This document shows positions 21,043-30,161 of a stretch of DNA of 64,000 nt, piece after piece; positions within the stretch are counted from its first letter, which is position 1; every line of letters starts with the position of its first letter. Position numbers and translations under genes: made by a program. The DNA is taken from assembly GCA_016702415.1 (NCBI GenBank), contig JADJEA010000024.1, positions 1-64,000 on the forward strand. The letters run 5' to 3'. The stretch is from Nostocoides sp. GTDB taxonomy: Bacteria > Actinomycetota > Actinomycetes > Actinomycetales > Dermatophilaceae. The notes under the pieces were generated by a model. The model had not been told where the DNA came from. It saw only the letters and a program-made list of their open reading frames with translations, and did no database searches.

Positions 21043-22164
21043 TCACGAGTGCAGCCGCCACCCGCGCGCGGTCAGGACGGTTTCCAGCTCCGCGGCGACC
21101 GCGGGCATGACCGACAACTCCAGGCGACCCACCTGGGCACCGAGCGCGTGCTCGAGCACGAGTTCCTCCAGGTTGATCCCGGCCTGCCCGACATCGTTGA
21201 ACAGGCGGCCCAGCTGGCCGGGGGTGTCCGGGATGAGGACGATGATCTTGGCGTATCGCATCGGCGCCGCGCCGTGCTTGCCGGGAATCCGGTCGTGCCC
21301 GTGATTGCCCTCTTGGATGACTCCGGCCAGCGTGGCTCGGGCACCGGGCGCGACGACATCGCCGGAGGGTTGGGGCCCGAGGGATTCCAGCGCGGCGACG
21401 ACCCGCTCGAGATCGCTCGCGACATCGCGAAGGACAGTCGCCACCGCCGGCGCGTTGCCGGCAAGGATCTGGGTCCACAGCCGAGGATCGCTCGCGGCGA
21501 TCCGGGTGACGTCGCGCACCCCTTGACCCGAGAGCGCGACGGCCGACTCCGGCAAGTCGCGCAACCGGGCCGCGACCAGACTGGCGGCGATCTGGGGGAC
21601 GTGGGAGACGGCGGCGACCGCCTCGTCGTGCTCCTGAGGAGACAGGATGGCGACGACCGACCCGGCGGCCTCCGCGACCCCCTTGACCAGGGAGACGGCA
21701 GCGCGGGAGGTTTCCGGCCCCACCGTGACGACCCAGGGCCGGCCCTCGAAGAGGTCCCCGCGGGCGGCGATGGCACCGGAGCGTTCGCGGCCGGCCATCG
21801 GGTGGCCACCGACATACCGGTCGAGACCTTCCACCCCGCCCCGCGTCAACTCGGCGCGGATGACGGCCTTCACCGAAGCGACATCGGTGACGACGGCGCT
21901 CGGGAAGTCCGCCAACGCCGTGGCGATCACCTCGGCGGTGACATCGGGCGGGGTGGCGACGACCACGAGGTCCGGGGAGGCGGGGGTCGAGACGCGGCCC
22001 CCGCTGAGATCCGCCGCCAGCGCCGCCCCGGTGGGTGAGGCGTCGGCGAGGGTGAGTTCGACGCCCCGTCGGGCCAGGACGAGGGCGATGGACGTGCCGA
22101 TCAGGCCGGTCCCGATGACGTGGACCCGCTGGGGCAGGCTCGCGACGATGGCGGAGAAGGGCAT
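21043..22164 (-). CDS. tyrA: Prephenate dehydrogenase with C-terminal ACT domain
   Basis: Converts prephenate to 4-hydroxyphenylpyruvate in tyrosine synthesis. The N-terminal NAD-binding motif is HVIGTGLIGTSIALVLARRG. DVASVKAVI and GGHPMAGRERSG supply the conserved active-site His region. Residues from about 300 to the end (IIVLIPDTPGQLGRLFNDVGQAGINLEEL) form an ACT domain, the likely site of tyrosine feedback. Start ATG 22162-22164, seven bases after the rluB stop codon. It sits inside the scp-cmk-der gene series, probably co-transcribed. Confidence 0.94.
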   Translation of the reverse strand: MPFSAIVASLPQRVHVIGTGLIGTSIALVLARRGVELTLADASPTGAALAADLSGGRVSTPASPDLVVVATPPDVTAEVIATALADFPSAVVTDVASVKAVIRAELTRGGVEGLDRYVGGHPMAGRERSGAIAARGDLFEGRPWVVTVGPETSRAAVSLVKGVAEAAGSVVAILSPQEHDEAVAAVSHVPQIAASLVAARLRDLPESAVALSGQGVRDVTRIAASDPRLWTQILAGNAPAVATVLRDVASDLERVVAALESLGPQPSGDVVAPGARATLAGVIQEGNHGHDRIPGKHGAAPMRYAKIIVLIPDTPGQLGRLFNDVGQAGINLEELVLEHALGAQVGRLELSVMPAVAAELETVLTARGWRLHS

Positions 22165-22171
22165 CGGACGG

Positions 22172-23029
22172 TCAGAGCCCCGCCGCCCGGTAGAGCCCGG
22201 CGATCTCCTTCGCCGACAGGGCGCGGAACTTCCCGGGTTTGGTGTCCCCGAGTCGAACCGGCCCGACCTGGGTGCGCGCGAGGGCGAGCACGGGGTGGCC
22301 GACCGCCTCCAGGAGCCGGCGCACGATGTGCTTGCGACCCTCGTGCAGCACGACCTCCACAATCGCCTTCCCCGGCAACGAGTCGACCAGACGGAACGAC
22401 TCCACCGTGACGACCCCGTCCTCCAACTCGACCCCGGCGCGCAACCGCCGCCCGAGTTCCCGGGGCACCGGTCCGGGCACCTGCGCGACATACGTCTTGA
22501 GGACCCCGTATGCCGGGTGCTGCAGCCGGTGGGCCAACTCGCCGTCGTTGGTCAGCAGGAGCAGGCCCTCGGTGTCGGCATCGAGGCGACCCACATGGAA
22601 GAGCCGCTCCGGTCGCTTGGCGACATAATCGCCGACGTTGACCCGGCCCAACTCGTCACTCATCGTCGTGACGACCCCGAGCGGCTTGTTGAAGGCCAGA
22701 TAGACCTTGCCGGGGTCGGTCTTGACGCGTTCACCGTCCACGAGGACGACCGCGGTCGGCTGGACCCGCACGCCCAGCTCGGTGACGATCTGCCCGTCCA
22801 CCTCGACGCGTCCCGCGGTGATCAGGTCCTCGCATTTGCGCCGCGACCCCACGCCGGCGGCCGCGAGGAGCTTCTGCAGCCTGATGCCGTCGGGATCGTG
22901 GACGTCGACCGGGACCGTCACGGGCTCGACCGGGGGGCGGGTGGGCTGGCTGCGCCGGGTGCTCCCCGCGTTGGCGGGGCCGGTGCGCCGGCGTGGGCCG
23001 GCTCCTCGGCGAGCGGGGGGTGGGGTCAT
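22172..23029 (-). CDS. rluB: 23S rRNA pseudouridine synthase of the RluB/RsuA family
   Basis: Isomerises a uridine in rRNA to pseudouridine. After a basic, Pro/Arg-rich N-terminal tail of about 40 residues comes an S4 RNA-binding domain (IRLQKLLAAAGVGSRRKCEDLI). The catalytic Asp is in GRLDADTEGLLLLTNDG, and the family motif HEGRKHIVRRLLEAVGHPV is near the C-terminus. The ATG at 23027-23029 overlaps the scpB stop by ATGA, which indicates translational coupling. Confidence 0.93.
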   Translation of the reverse strand: MTPPPARRGAGPRRRTGPANAGSTRRSQPTRPPVEPVTVPVDVHDPDGIRLQKLLAAAGVGSRRKCEDLITAGRVEVDGQIVTELGVRVQPTAVVLVDGERVKTDPGKVYLAFNKPLGVVTTMSDELGRVNVGDYVAKRPERLFHVGRLDADTEGLLLLTNDGELAHRLQHPAYGVLKTYVAQVPGPVPRELGRRLRAGVELEDGVVTVESFRLVDSLPGKAIVEVVLHEGRKHIVRRLLEAVGHPVLALARTQVGPVRLGDTKPGKFRALSAKEIAGLYRAAGL

Positions 23030-23622
23030 GCTCGGCCTCCTTCGGCAAGGGCATCGAGATCGGCGACATCGGGCAGGTAAGGCGCCAGGGCCGGCAGCTC
23101 GGACAACTCCCCCAACCCCATCCGCTCGAGGAAGTAGGTGGTCGTCCCATAGAGGACGGCACCCGACTCCTCGTCGGCCCCGACCTCCTCGACGAGGCCA
23201 CGGCTGACGAGGGTTCGCACGACCCCGTCGACGTTGACCCCGCGCACGGCGCTGACCCGGCCGCGCGATATCGGCTGGCGATAGGCGATCACGGCGAGCG
23301 TCTCCAGGGAGGCCTGGGTGAGTCTGGCCTGGGCGCCGTCGAGGAGGAACTTCTCGACGGCCTCGGCATACTCCGGACGCGAATAGATCCGCCAGCCGCC
23401 GGCGACATAGCGCAGGGCGAAGCCGCGATCGGCATACGCCTGCTGGAGGGCGCCGAGATGGTCCTCCACCTCCCCCAGCGGCACCTCCAGTGCCGTCGCC
23501 AGGGCGATCGCGTCGACGGGGGTGTCGACGACCATGAGAATGGCCTCGATCGCCCCGCGAATCCACTCCGGGTCGCGTCCCGGCGGGTCCGGCGGGGTGT
23601 CCATGTCGTATGCCGTGGTCAC
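23026..23622 (-). CDS. scpB: Segregation and condensation protein B
   Basis: ScpB is the winged-helix kite subunit of the SMC-ScpAB condensin, which organises and helps segregate chromosomes. The protein has two winged-helix units: IRGAIEAILMVVDTPVDAIALATAL and, later, LAVIAYRQPISRGRVSAVRGVNVDGVVRTLVSRGLVEEVG. The GTG start at 23620-23622 overlaps the scpA stop by GTGA; an internal ATG at 23604 is the alternative. About 198 residues, normal for the family. The C-terminal tail is acidic. Confidence 0.94.
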   Translation of the reverse strand: MTTAYDMDTPPDPPGRDPEWIRGAIEAILMVVDTPVDAIALATALEVPLGEVEDHLGALQQAYADRGFALRYVAGGWRIYSRPEYAEAVEKFLLDGAQARLTQASLETLAVIAYRQPISRGRVSAVRGVNVDGVVRTLVSRGLVEEVGADEESGAVLYGTTTYFLERMGLGELSELPALAPYLPDVADLDALAEGGRA

Positions 23623-24524
23623 GGCTCCTCCTGTCGGCGCGGCCCGAGCGGTGCCGCCCCGGGTGGGTCGTCGTGGGGTGGGTCGTCGAACTCGTCGGTG
23701 ATGGCGATGTCGCCATCCGCGGCCCCGGTCCAGCGGACCATCAACTCCCCCAGCGCCTCGGCCTGATCGAAGGAGACCGAGCCGTCGCGGAAGAGTTCGA
23801 GGAGCGCGAGGAAGCGAGCGACGACGACGAGCGTGGAGTCCGCGTCCGCGATGATCGCCCGGAACGAGAGGGCCTCGTGCCGGCGCAGCCGTTCGCCGAC
23901 GAGGATCGCCTGCTCCTGGACACTCACGGTGGGCGCATGCAGGTGGGTGACCCCGACGGTCGGGGGGACCTTCGGGGTCAGCGCGGCCGCCGCGATCCGC
24001 GCGAGTTGCTCCGGGGTCACCGCGATGATCAGTTCGGGCAGGAGGGCGGCGAAGCGCGGCTCGAGGCCGGCTTGGCGCGGCATACTCGCCGCTCCCGCGG
24101 CCAGCCGCGACTCGATCTCGGCCGCGACCTGCTTGTAGGCGCGGTACTGCAGGAGTCGCGCGAACAGCAGGTCCCGCGCCTCGATGAGGGCGAGATCCTC
24201 CTCGTCCTCGGCGTCCAGGCCGGGCAGCAGCCGCGCGGCCTTGAGGTCCAGGAGTGTGGCCGCGACGAGGAGGAACTCGCTGGCCTGCGAGAGTTCGACC
24301 GTGCCTTCGGACCGGAGAGCGGCGAAGTGGGCGATGAACTCGTCCGTCACCTGCGCGAGGGCGATCTCGGTGATGTCGAGCTTGTGCTTGGCGATTAGCC
24401 CCAGGAGCAGGTCGAAGGGGCCCTCGAAGACGTCGAGATGGACCTCGAAGGCCCGGGCCGGGGCACGCCGCGTGAGCACCCCACCGGGGACGCCCCCCTC
24501 GGCGCCGAGGGCGTCGGCGTTCAT
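23619..24524 (-). CDS. scpA: Segregation and condensation protein A
   Basis: ScpA is the kleisin that bridges the two SMC heads. The N-terminal signature FEGPFDLLLGLIAKHKLDITEIALAQV binds the SMC neck; the middle (ELSQASEFLLVAATLLDLKAARLLPGLDAEDEED) is conserved; the C-terminal winged helix ends in an acidic stretch. Start ATG 24522-24524, six bases after the parA stop. The order parA-scpA-scpB-rluB is the usual actinobacterial arrangement. Confidence 0.95.
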   Translation of the reverse strand: MNADALGAEGGVPGGVLTRRAPARAFEVHLDVFEGPFDLLLGLIAKHKLDITEIALAQVTDEFIAHFAALRSEGTVELSQASEFLLVAATLLDLKAARLLPGLDAEDEEDLALIEARDLLFARLLQYRAYKQVAAEIESRLAAGAASMPRQAGLEPRFAALLPELIIAVTPEQLARIAAAALTPKVPPTVGVTHLHAPTVSVQEQAILVGERLRRHEALSFRAIIADADSTLVVVARFLALLELFRDGSVSFDQAEALGELMVRWTGAADGDIAITDEFDDPPHDDPPGAAPLGPRRQEEP

Positions 24525-24529
24525 CGCGG

Positions 24530-25510
24530 TCAGGGCGCTCCGCCGCGCGCGATGAGCTCGCGGGCGAGCTGGCGATAGGCCCCGGCGCCACGATGGGCGG
24601 AGGCATAGGTCGTGATCGGCTCGGCGGCGAGGGTCGCGTCCGGGAACTTCACCGTCCGGCTGATGACGGTGTGGAAGACCTGGTCCCCGAAATGCCGGAC
24701 GACCGAGTCGACGACCTCGCGGCTGTGGAGGGTGCGGCCGTCGAACATCGTCGGGAGGATGCCGTCGATCGTCAGGCGCGGGTTGAGCCGGTCGGTGACC
24801 TTTTCGATCGTCTCGACGAGGAGGGCGACGCCACGCATGGCGAAATATTCCGTCTCCAGGGGGATGATCACGCCGTGGGCGGCGGTGAGGGCGTTGACGG
24901 TCAGCAACCCGAGAGAGGGCTGGCAGTCGATGAGGATGACGTCGTAGTCGTCCAGGACCGGCCGCAGGATGCGCGCGAGGACCTGCTCGCGGGCGACCTC
25001 GCCGACGAGTTGGACCTCCGCCGCCGAGAGGTCGATATTGGCCGGAACGAGATCCAGCCGCGGCACGCGCGTCGTGGTGATGACCTCGCGGATGTCGTGG
25101 CCGCGCGTGACGAGGAGGTTGTAGATCGTCACATCGAGCACATTGGGGTTGACCCCGAGGCCCACCGACAGGGCACCCTGGGGGTCGAAGTCGACGAGGA
25201 GGACCTTGCGCCCGTACTCGGCCAGGGCGGCACCGAGGTTGATCGTCGTCGTGGTCTTGCCGACGCCGCCCTTCTGGTTGCACATCGCGATGACGCGGGC
25301 CGGGCCGGTGCTCGTCAGCGGCTCGGGCTCGGGGAAGGCGGGGAGGGCGCGGCCGGTGGGCCCGATTTGGCCCACCGCGGCGTCCTCGGTGCCCGGCAAG
25401 TGGACGTCGCTGCGTTCCACGCGTTCCTGCCCTCCCGGTGCGTTGTGGTCAGCCTCCCGCTGATCAGACGGCTCGACCTTATCAGCGCGCGCGGGGGTGG
25501 CTCGCGGCAT
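24530..25510 (-). CDS. ParA-family chromosome partitioning ATPase
   Basis: A Walker-type ATPase of the ParA/Soj family. The deviant Walker A is CNQKGGVGKTTTTINLG, switch regions DFDPQGALSVGLG and ILIDCQPSLGLLTVNAL follow. The N-terminal 65 residues are poorly conserved and charged. The start used, ATG 25508-25510, makes the gene overlap xerD by 29 bases; a later start is possible. No ParB gene is nearby, so this is the scp-linked ParA homologue rather than the oriC parAB copy, as seen in mycobacteria. Confidence 0.9.
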   Translation of the reverse strand: MPRATPARADKVEPSDQREADHNAPGGQERVERSDVHLPGTEDAAVGQIGPTGRALPAFPEPEPLTSTGPARVIAMCNQKGGVGKTTTTINLGAALAEYGRKVLLVDFDPQGALSVGLGVNPNVLDVTIYNLLVTRGHDIREVITTTRVPRLDLVPANIDLSAAEVQLVGEVAREQVLARILRPVLDDYDVILIDCQPSLGLLTVNALTAAHGVIIPLETEYFAMRGVALLVETIEKVTDRLNPRLTIDGILPTMFDGRTLHSREVVDSVVRHFGDQVFHTVISRTVKFPDATLAAEPITTYASAHRGAGAYRQLARELIARGGAP

Positions 25511-26429
25511 ACACCTCCCGCAACTGGGCGACGGTGACCCGGGTATAGATCTGGGTCGTGGTCACGGAGGCGTGGCCGAGGAGTTCCTGGACGGTGCGGA
25601 CGTCGGCGCCCCCCTCGAGCAGGTGCGTGGCGAACGAATGCCGCAGCGTATGCGGTGTCACCCCCGCCCGCAGTCCCGCGCGCTCGGCCGCGGCCCGGAC
25701 GATCCCCCATGCCCCCTGGCGGCTCAACCGGCTCCCGCGGACGTTGAGGAACACGGCGGGCGTGCCCCGGCCGGCGGCGGCGAGGGTGGGCCGCGCGCGG
25801 ACGAGATAGGCGGTCAGGGCGTCGACGGCATACGACCCGAGGGGGACCAGCCGTTCCTTGCTGCCCTTGCCCCGCAGCCGGACGACCCGATCGGTCAGGT
25901 CCAGATCGTCCACGTCGAGACCGGTGGCTTCGGAGATCCGGGCCCCGGCCCCGTAGAGGACCTCGACGAAGGCCCGGTCCCGCAACGACGCCGGCGGGTC
26001 CCCCGTGCCGGCCGCGTCGAGGAGGCGGGTGACGTCCTCGACGGGGAGGGCCTTCGGCAGCCGGTCGGGGCGCCCGGGCGGCGCGACCGCCGCGGCCGGG
26101 TCCGCGTCGAGAACCGCATCCATGGCCAGGAACCGGTGGAAGGTCCGGACCGCGACGAGGCTGCGGGCCGCGCTGCTCGCGGCGAGCGGCGGATGCGCGT
26201 CGTCACCCGTGCGCAGATGCGCGAGGAAGTCGGTGACCAGGCCCTCGGTGACCGCGCCGAGATCGGTCACGCCCCGGTCGGCGAGGAAGGCGAGATAGCG
26301 GTTGCCGTCTCGCCGATACGCCGTGAGGGTATGCCGCGACCGCCCCCTCTCGACGTCGAGATGGGTCAGCCACTCGGCGAGGGCGCGCGCGGGATCGACC
26401 CGGGCGGCCCCCGCCGCGGCGGGGGTCAC
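25482..26429 (-). CDS. xerD: Site-specific tyrosine recombinase XerD
   Basis: XerD with XerC resolves chromosome dimers at dif. The N-terminal SAM-like core-binding domain (EWLTHLDVERGRSRHTLTAYRRDGNRYL) is followed by the catalytic domain with Arg in GARISEATGLDVDDL, Lys in GKGSKERLVPLG, HTLRHSFATHLLEGG (His-x-x-Arg), GHASVTTTQIYT (His and nucleophile Tyr). The GTG start at 26427-26429 overlaps the ald stop by GTGA. 315 residues, typical length. Confidence 0.94.
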   Translation of the reverse strand: MTPAAAGAARVDPARALAEWLTHLDVERGRSRHTLTAYRRDGNRYLAFLADRGVTDLGAVTEGLVTDFLAHLRTGDDAHPPLAASSAARSLVAVRTFHRFLAMDAVLDADPAAAVAPPGRPDRLPKALPVEDVTRLLDAAGTGDPPASLRDRAFVEVLYGAGARISEATGLDVDDLDLTDRVVRLRGKGSKERLVPLGSYAVDALTAYLVRARPTLAAAGRGTPAVFLNVRGSRLSRQGAWGIVRAAAERAGLRAGVTPHTLRHSFATHLLEGGADVRTVQELLGHASVTTTQIYTRVTVAQLREVYAASHPRAR

Positions 26430-27541
26430 GCGAGGATGGCGCCGGTGTCCTGGCACGGCATACCGAAGGCGTCGGCGACGCCCTGGTAGGTGACCATGCC
26501 CTCGTGGGTGTTCAGGCCCTTGGCCAGGGCGGGGTCCTTGGTGAGCGCGCCGCGCCAGCCGTTGTCGGCGAGGCGTACGGCATACGGCAAGGTCGCATTG
26601 GTCAGGCCCCAGGTCGAGGTGTTGGGCACTGCGCCAGGCATATTGGCGACGCAGTAGTAGATCGACTCGTGGACCATGAACGTCGGGTCGGCATGCGTGG
26701 TCGGCCGCGATCCCTCGAAGCACCCACCCTGGTCGATGGCGACGTCGACGAGGACCGATCCGGGCTTCATCTGCGCGACCATCTCGTCGGTGACGAGCTT
26801 GGGCGCCTTGGCGCCGGGGATCAGGACCGTGCCGATGACCATGTCGGCACCGAGGACGGCCTCCCGGACCGACATCGCCGACGAGGCGATCTGGCGAACC
26901 CGGTTGTCGTAGCGCCAGAAGCTCATCCGCAGCTTGTCGAGGTCGGTGTCGAGCATGGTGACCTCGGCGCCCATCCCGAGCGCGATATTGGCGGCGTTCT
27001 GGCCGGCGACGCCGGCACCGAGGACGACGACCTTGGCGTTGGCGACCCCGCCGACCCCGCCCATGAGGACTCCCCGCCCGCCCTGCGGCTTCATCATCGC
27101 GTGGGCACCGACCTGAGGCGCGAGGCAGCCCGCGACCTCGGACATGGGATAGAGCAGCGGGAGCATGCCGGAGGGGAGCTGGACCGTCTCGTAGGCGATG
27201 CCGGTGACCTTCTTGGCGACGAGTTCGTCCGTCAACGGCTGGTCGGCCGCGAGGTGAAGGTAGGTGAAGAGGATCAGGCCCTCGCGCAGCCGGCCGTACT
27301 CCGAGGCGATCGGCTCCTTGACCTTCATGACCATGTCGGCCTCACCCCAGACGTCGTCCGGGTCGTCGACGATCCGCGCGCCCTGGGCGACGAACTCCTC
27401 GTCCGTGATGGAGCTGCCCAGCCCGGCACCCTTCTGGATCAGGACCTCGTGACCGTGGAGAACGAGTTCGCTCACCCCTACCGGGGTGATGCCGACGCGG
27501 TACTCGTGGTTCTTGACCTCTGTGGGGACACCGACCTTCAC
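26426..27541 (-). CDS. ald: Alanine dehydrogenase
   Basis: NAD-dependent interconversion of L-alanine and pyruvate plus ammonia. Family blocks are VGVPTEVKNHEYRVGITP, VMKVKEPI, FTYLHLAAD, and the NAD-binding VVVLGAGVAGQNAANIALGMGAEVTMLD. About 371 residues. The start is taken at GTG 27539-27541 because GAGGAG lies seven bases upstream; an upstream in-frame ATG at 27554-27556 would place the ribosome site inside the gene. Its stop overlaps xerD by GTGA, so the two are coupled. Confidence 0.95.
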   Translation of the reverse strand: MKVGVPTEVKNHEYRVGITPVGVSELVLHGHEVLIQKGAGLGSSITDEEFVAQGARIVDDPDDVWGEADMVMKVKEPIASEYGRLREGLILFTYLHLAADQPLTDELVAKKVTGIAYETVQLPSGMLPLLYPMSEVAGCLAPQVGAHAMMKPQGGRGVLMGGVGGVANAKVVVLGAGVAGQNAANIALGMGAEVTMLDTDLDKLRMSFWRYDNRVRQIASSAMSVREAVLGADMVIGTVLIPGAKAPKLVTDEMVAQMKPGSVLVDVAIDQGGCFEGSRPTTHADPTFMVHESIYYCVANMPGAVPNTSTWGLTNATLPYAVRLADNGWRGALTKDPALAKGLNTHEGMVTYQGVADAFGMPCQDTGAILA

Positions 27542-27675
27542 GGAAACGCTCCTCATTGCGCGCTCACGGCGCCCTTGTGGGTCGCCGATCGCAGTCTAGG
27601 CCCGAGCGGCGGAATCGCACCCGCGTCCGGACCCTGCCGCCGTCCTCGGCCACTCCCCCGCGGGTCGTATGCCGC

Positions 27676-29258
27676 TCACCCCCCGAACTCGGCCAGCCCG
27701 CCCTTGGCCTGCTCCAGCCACGCCCGCTGCGCCGTGAGCTTATCCGTCAGCTCCCGGACCCGCTTGGGGTTGCCGGTGGCCTCGGCATCGGCCAGCTGAC
27801 GCTCCAGCTTGGCCACGGACGCCTCCAACTGCGTGGCCAGCGAGTGGGCGCGCGAGGCGACCTCCGGGTTGGTCCGGCGCCACTTGCGCTCCTCGGCGTC
27901 GCGGACGGCCGTCTCGACCCGCCGCAGGGCCTTCTCGATACGCTCCATATCGGCCCGCGGGACCTTCCCGGCCTTCTCCCACCGGTCCTGGATGCCGCGC
28001 AGCGCCGTCTTGGCGGCGTCGATGTCGGTCACCGGGAGGAGCGCCTCCGCCTCGGCGAGGAGCGCGAGCTTGGTGTCGAGATTCGTCCGGAACTCCTGGT
28101 CCTCGGCCGCGACGACGGCGTCCTTGGCTCGGAAGAACGAATCCTGCGCGGCCTTGAAGCGCTCCCACAGGGCGTCGTCTTCCGACCGGGACGCCCGGCC
28201 GGCGCCCCGCCACTGGTCCATGAGCCGCTTGAACGCGCCGGCCGTGGAGGCCCAGTCGGTGCTCACCGCGAGCGCCTCGGCCTCGGCGACGAGCTTCTCT
28301 TTGGCGCTGCGCGCCCCTGCTCGCGTCGCCTCGAGCTCCGCGAAGTGCGTGCGTCGGGCCTTGTCGAAGGAGTTGCGGGCCTTGCTGAAGCGCGCCCAGA
28401 GCGCCGCCTCGACGTCCTTGTCGAGGCGGATCCGGCCCCGCTGGTGGTCCTTCCAGGCGTCCAGGAGGGCCCTCATCTGCTCGGACGAGGTCTTCCACTG
28501 GATCCGCTCCGGCACCTGGCCCGCGATGGCCTCCGCCTGGCTGACGAGGTCCTCGCGGACGGTCAAGGCCTCGGCCTTGGCCTGCGCCCGCGCGGCATTC
28601 TCGCTCTCCCGGCGCGCGGCGATCTCGGCCTCGATACCGCTCAGAAGGGCCTCGAGGGCGGCCAGGTCGCCGACCACATTGGCGTCCTTGGCGTGCTCGC
28701 GGACCGTCTTGAGCCCGTCGGCGAGGTCGCGGCTGGTGACGTCGGGGTTGGCGGCCCGTTGGTGGAGAAGCTCGGCCGTCCCGAACAATTCGTCGTACTT
28801 GCGCGCGAAGTACTGCAGCGCCTCCTCCGGGCTCGCCCCGGGATAGGACCCGACGGCCCGCTCGCCCTCTCCCTCGGTGACATAGACCGTGCCGTCCTCG
28901 CCGACCCGGCCGAAGCGGGCGGAGTCGGAGTGGGCGTATGCCGGTCCGGCCGGCGCCGCCGGCGGCTTGGGCTTCGCCGCGAACAACGCCGGGCTTGGCA
29001 TCGGCGCGGGCGGCGGGGTGGGCTCGGGCTCCGGGGTGGGCTCCGGCTCGGGCGTGGACTCCGGCTCCGGGGAGGCTCCGGGGAGGGCTCGGGCTCCGGG
29101 GTGGGTTCCGGCTCGGGCGTGGGCTCGGGCTCGGTGGTGGGCTCGGTCTCCGGGGTGGGTTCTGGCGCGTCCTGAACGGCGGGGTCCGGCGTCGTCGCGG
29201 GAGTTGGCGCGGGGGCCACGTCGTCCGACATCGTCGGCGGGGTCGGCGTCTCGGTCAC
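27676..29258 (-). CDS. DUF349 domain protein with Pro-Glu-Pro-Thr repeat N-terminus, one frameshift
   Basis: A long helical protein built of DUF349 repeats of about 70 residues, each rich in W and R (AAGAFKRLMDQWRGAGRASRSEDDALWERF and related units). Function in actinobacteria is unclear. The N-terminal 70 residues are a low-complexity EPEPTPEPEPTP tract. The GTG at 29256-29258 starts this tract, but a one-base frame change near 29070-29095, inside near-identical GC-rich repeats, separates it from the main frame (which resumes as SPEPESTPEPEPTP then MPSPALFAAKPKPP). It starts eight bases after the stop of the cyclophilin gene. The frameshift may be a sequencing slip or real repeat slippage. 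Confidence 0.82.
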
Positions 29259-29266
29259 GGCGATGC

Positions 29267-30088
29267 TCAGTCCTTCGTTGTAGTCGTCACCGACAGCGTG
29301 CTGATCGGGAACGTGGGGGCGCCGTCGGCGCCTCCGCCGACCACACCTCCTGCGGCAATCCGGTCCACAATATCCATCCCGCTCGTCACGTGTCCGAAAA
29401 TGGTGTACCCACCGGCGCTGTCCTTCGGGATGGTGGAGTCCCGATAGACCAGGAAGAACTGCCCGCCATTGCCCTTGGCGTCATTTCCGGGACGTGCCAT
29501 GGCGATCACCCCGCGCGGATACAGGTCATCCGACGGCGCATTTTCGATCCCGAAGCCGTATCCCGGCGTCCCATTGGTGGTCCCGGTCGGGTCACCGCAC
29601 TGGAGGACACCGATGGAGGCGCTCGCGCCGGTCAGCCGGGGGCACGGGGCGTCCTTCCAGTACGCCAGTTGGGCGAGTTGGACGAACGAGGCCACCGCCG
29701 TGGGCGCCTTGCGCCCGTCGAGATCGACGACGATGTCGCCGCAGTTGGTCGTGATCGTCGCGACGACGGTCTTGCCGGATACCGCCGACACCTCGGCGGC
29801 CGAGGGGGCGGTCAACGTCGCCTCGGTTCCGGGAATGGGCGGCGGCTGGGTGCACCCGGAGGCCACGGGATTCGAGGCCGTGGACGAAGACGGGGACGAG
29901 GAGCCCGCGGTCGACGAATGTCCGGCCTGCTTGGCGATGACGATGAACCCGCCGATGACAGCGAGCAGCACCCCGACGACGATGGCGGCCTGGCGCATTC
30001 TCTTGGCCTCGGCGGCGGCGGCCACCGCGGCCTGCTGACGGCGGGCATACCGGCGTTTGGCCCGGGCCCGTTCCTGCTCCCTCGTCAC
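29267..30088 (-). CDS. Membrane-anchored cyclophilin-type peptidyl-prolyl isomerase
   Basis: Catalyses proline cis-trans isomerisation outside the cytoplasm. The N-terminus is basic and helical (REQERARAKRRYARRQQ), followed by a membrane segment (AAIVVGVLLAVIGGFIVIA) and a Ser/Thr-rich linker. The cyclophilin domain (TVVATITTNCGDIVVDLDGRKAPTAVASFVQLA, GNDAKGNGGQFFLVY, GYTIFGHVTSGMDIVDRIA) is C-terminal. The GTG start at 30086-30088 is chosen because it directly precedes the basic helix. About 273 residues. This domain layout next to a DUF349 gene is common in Micrococcales. Confidence 0.88.
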   Translation of the reverse strand: MTREQERARAKRRYARRQQAAVAAAAEAKRMRQAAIVVGVLLAVIGGFIVIAKQAGHSSTAGSSSPSSSTASNPVASGCTQPPPIPGTEATLTAPSAAEVSAVSGKTVVATITTNCGDIVVDLDGRKAPTAVASFVQLAQLAYWKDAPCPRLTGASASIGVLQCGDPTGTTNGTPGYGFGIENAPSDDLYPRGVIAMARPGNDAKGNGGQFFLVYRDSTIPKDSAGGYTIFGHVTSGMDIVDRIAAGGVVGGGADGAPTFPISTLSVTTTTKD

Positions 30089-30161
30089 GGCGGTCAGTCT
30101 GTCATGGCCCGGCCTGCGGCCGGCATCGGTTCCGTCCCGACCCAGACCGGTGCCCGGTCCT

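Noticed and set aside
21043..22491. Longer tyrA product starting at 22491
   Set aside because: The first 109 codons overlap rluB antisense-free frame content without homology; the ATG at 22162-22164 begins the Rossmann domain at the usual distance.
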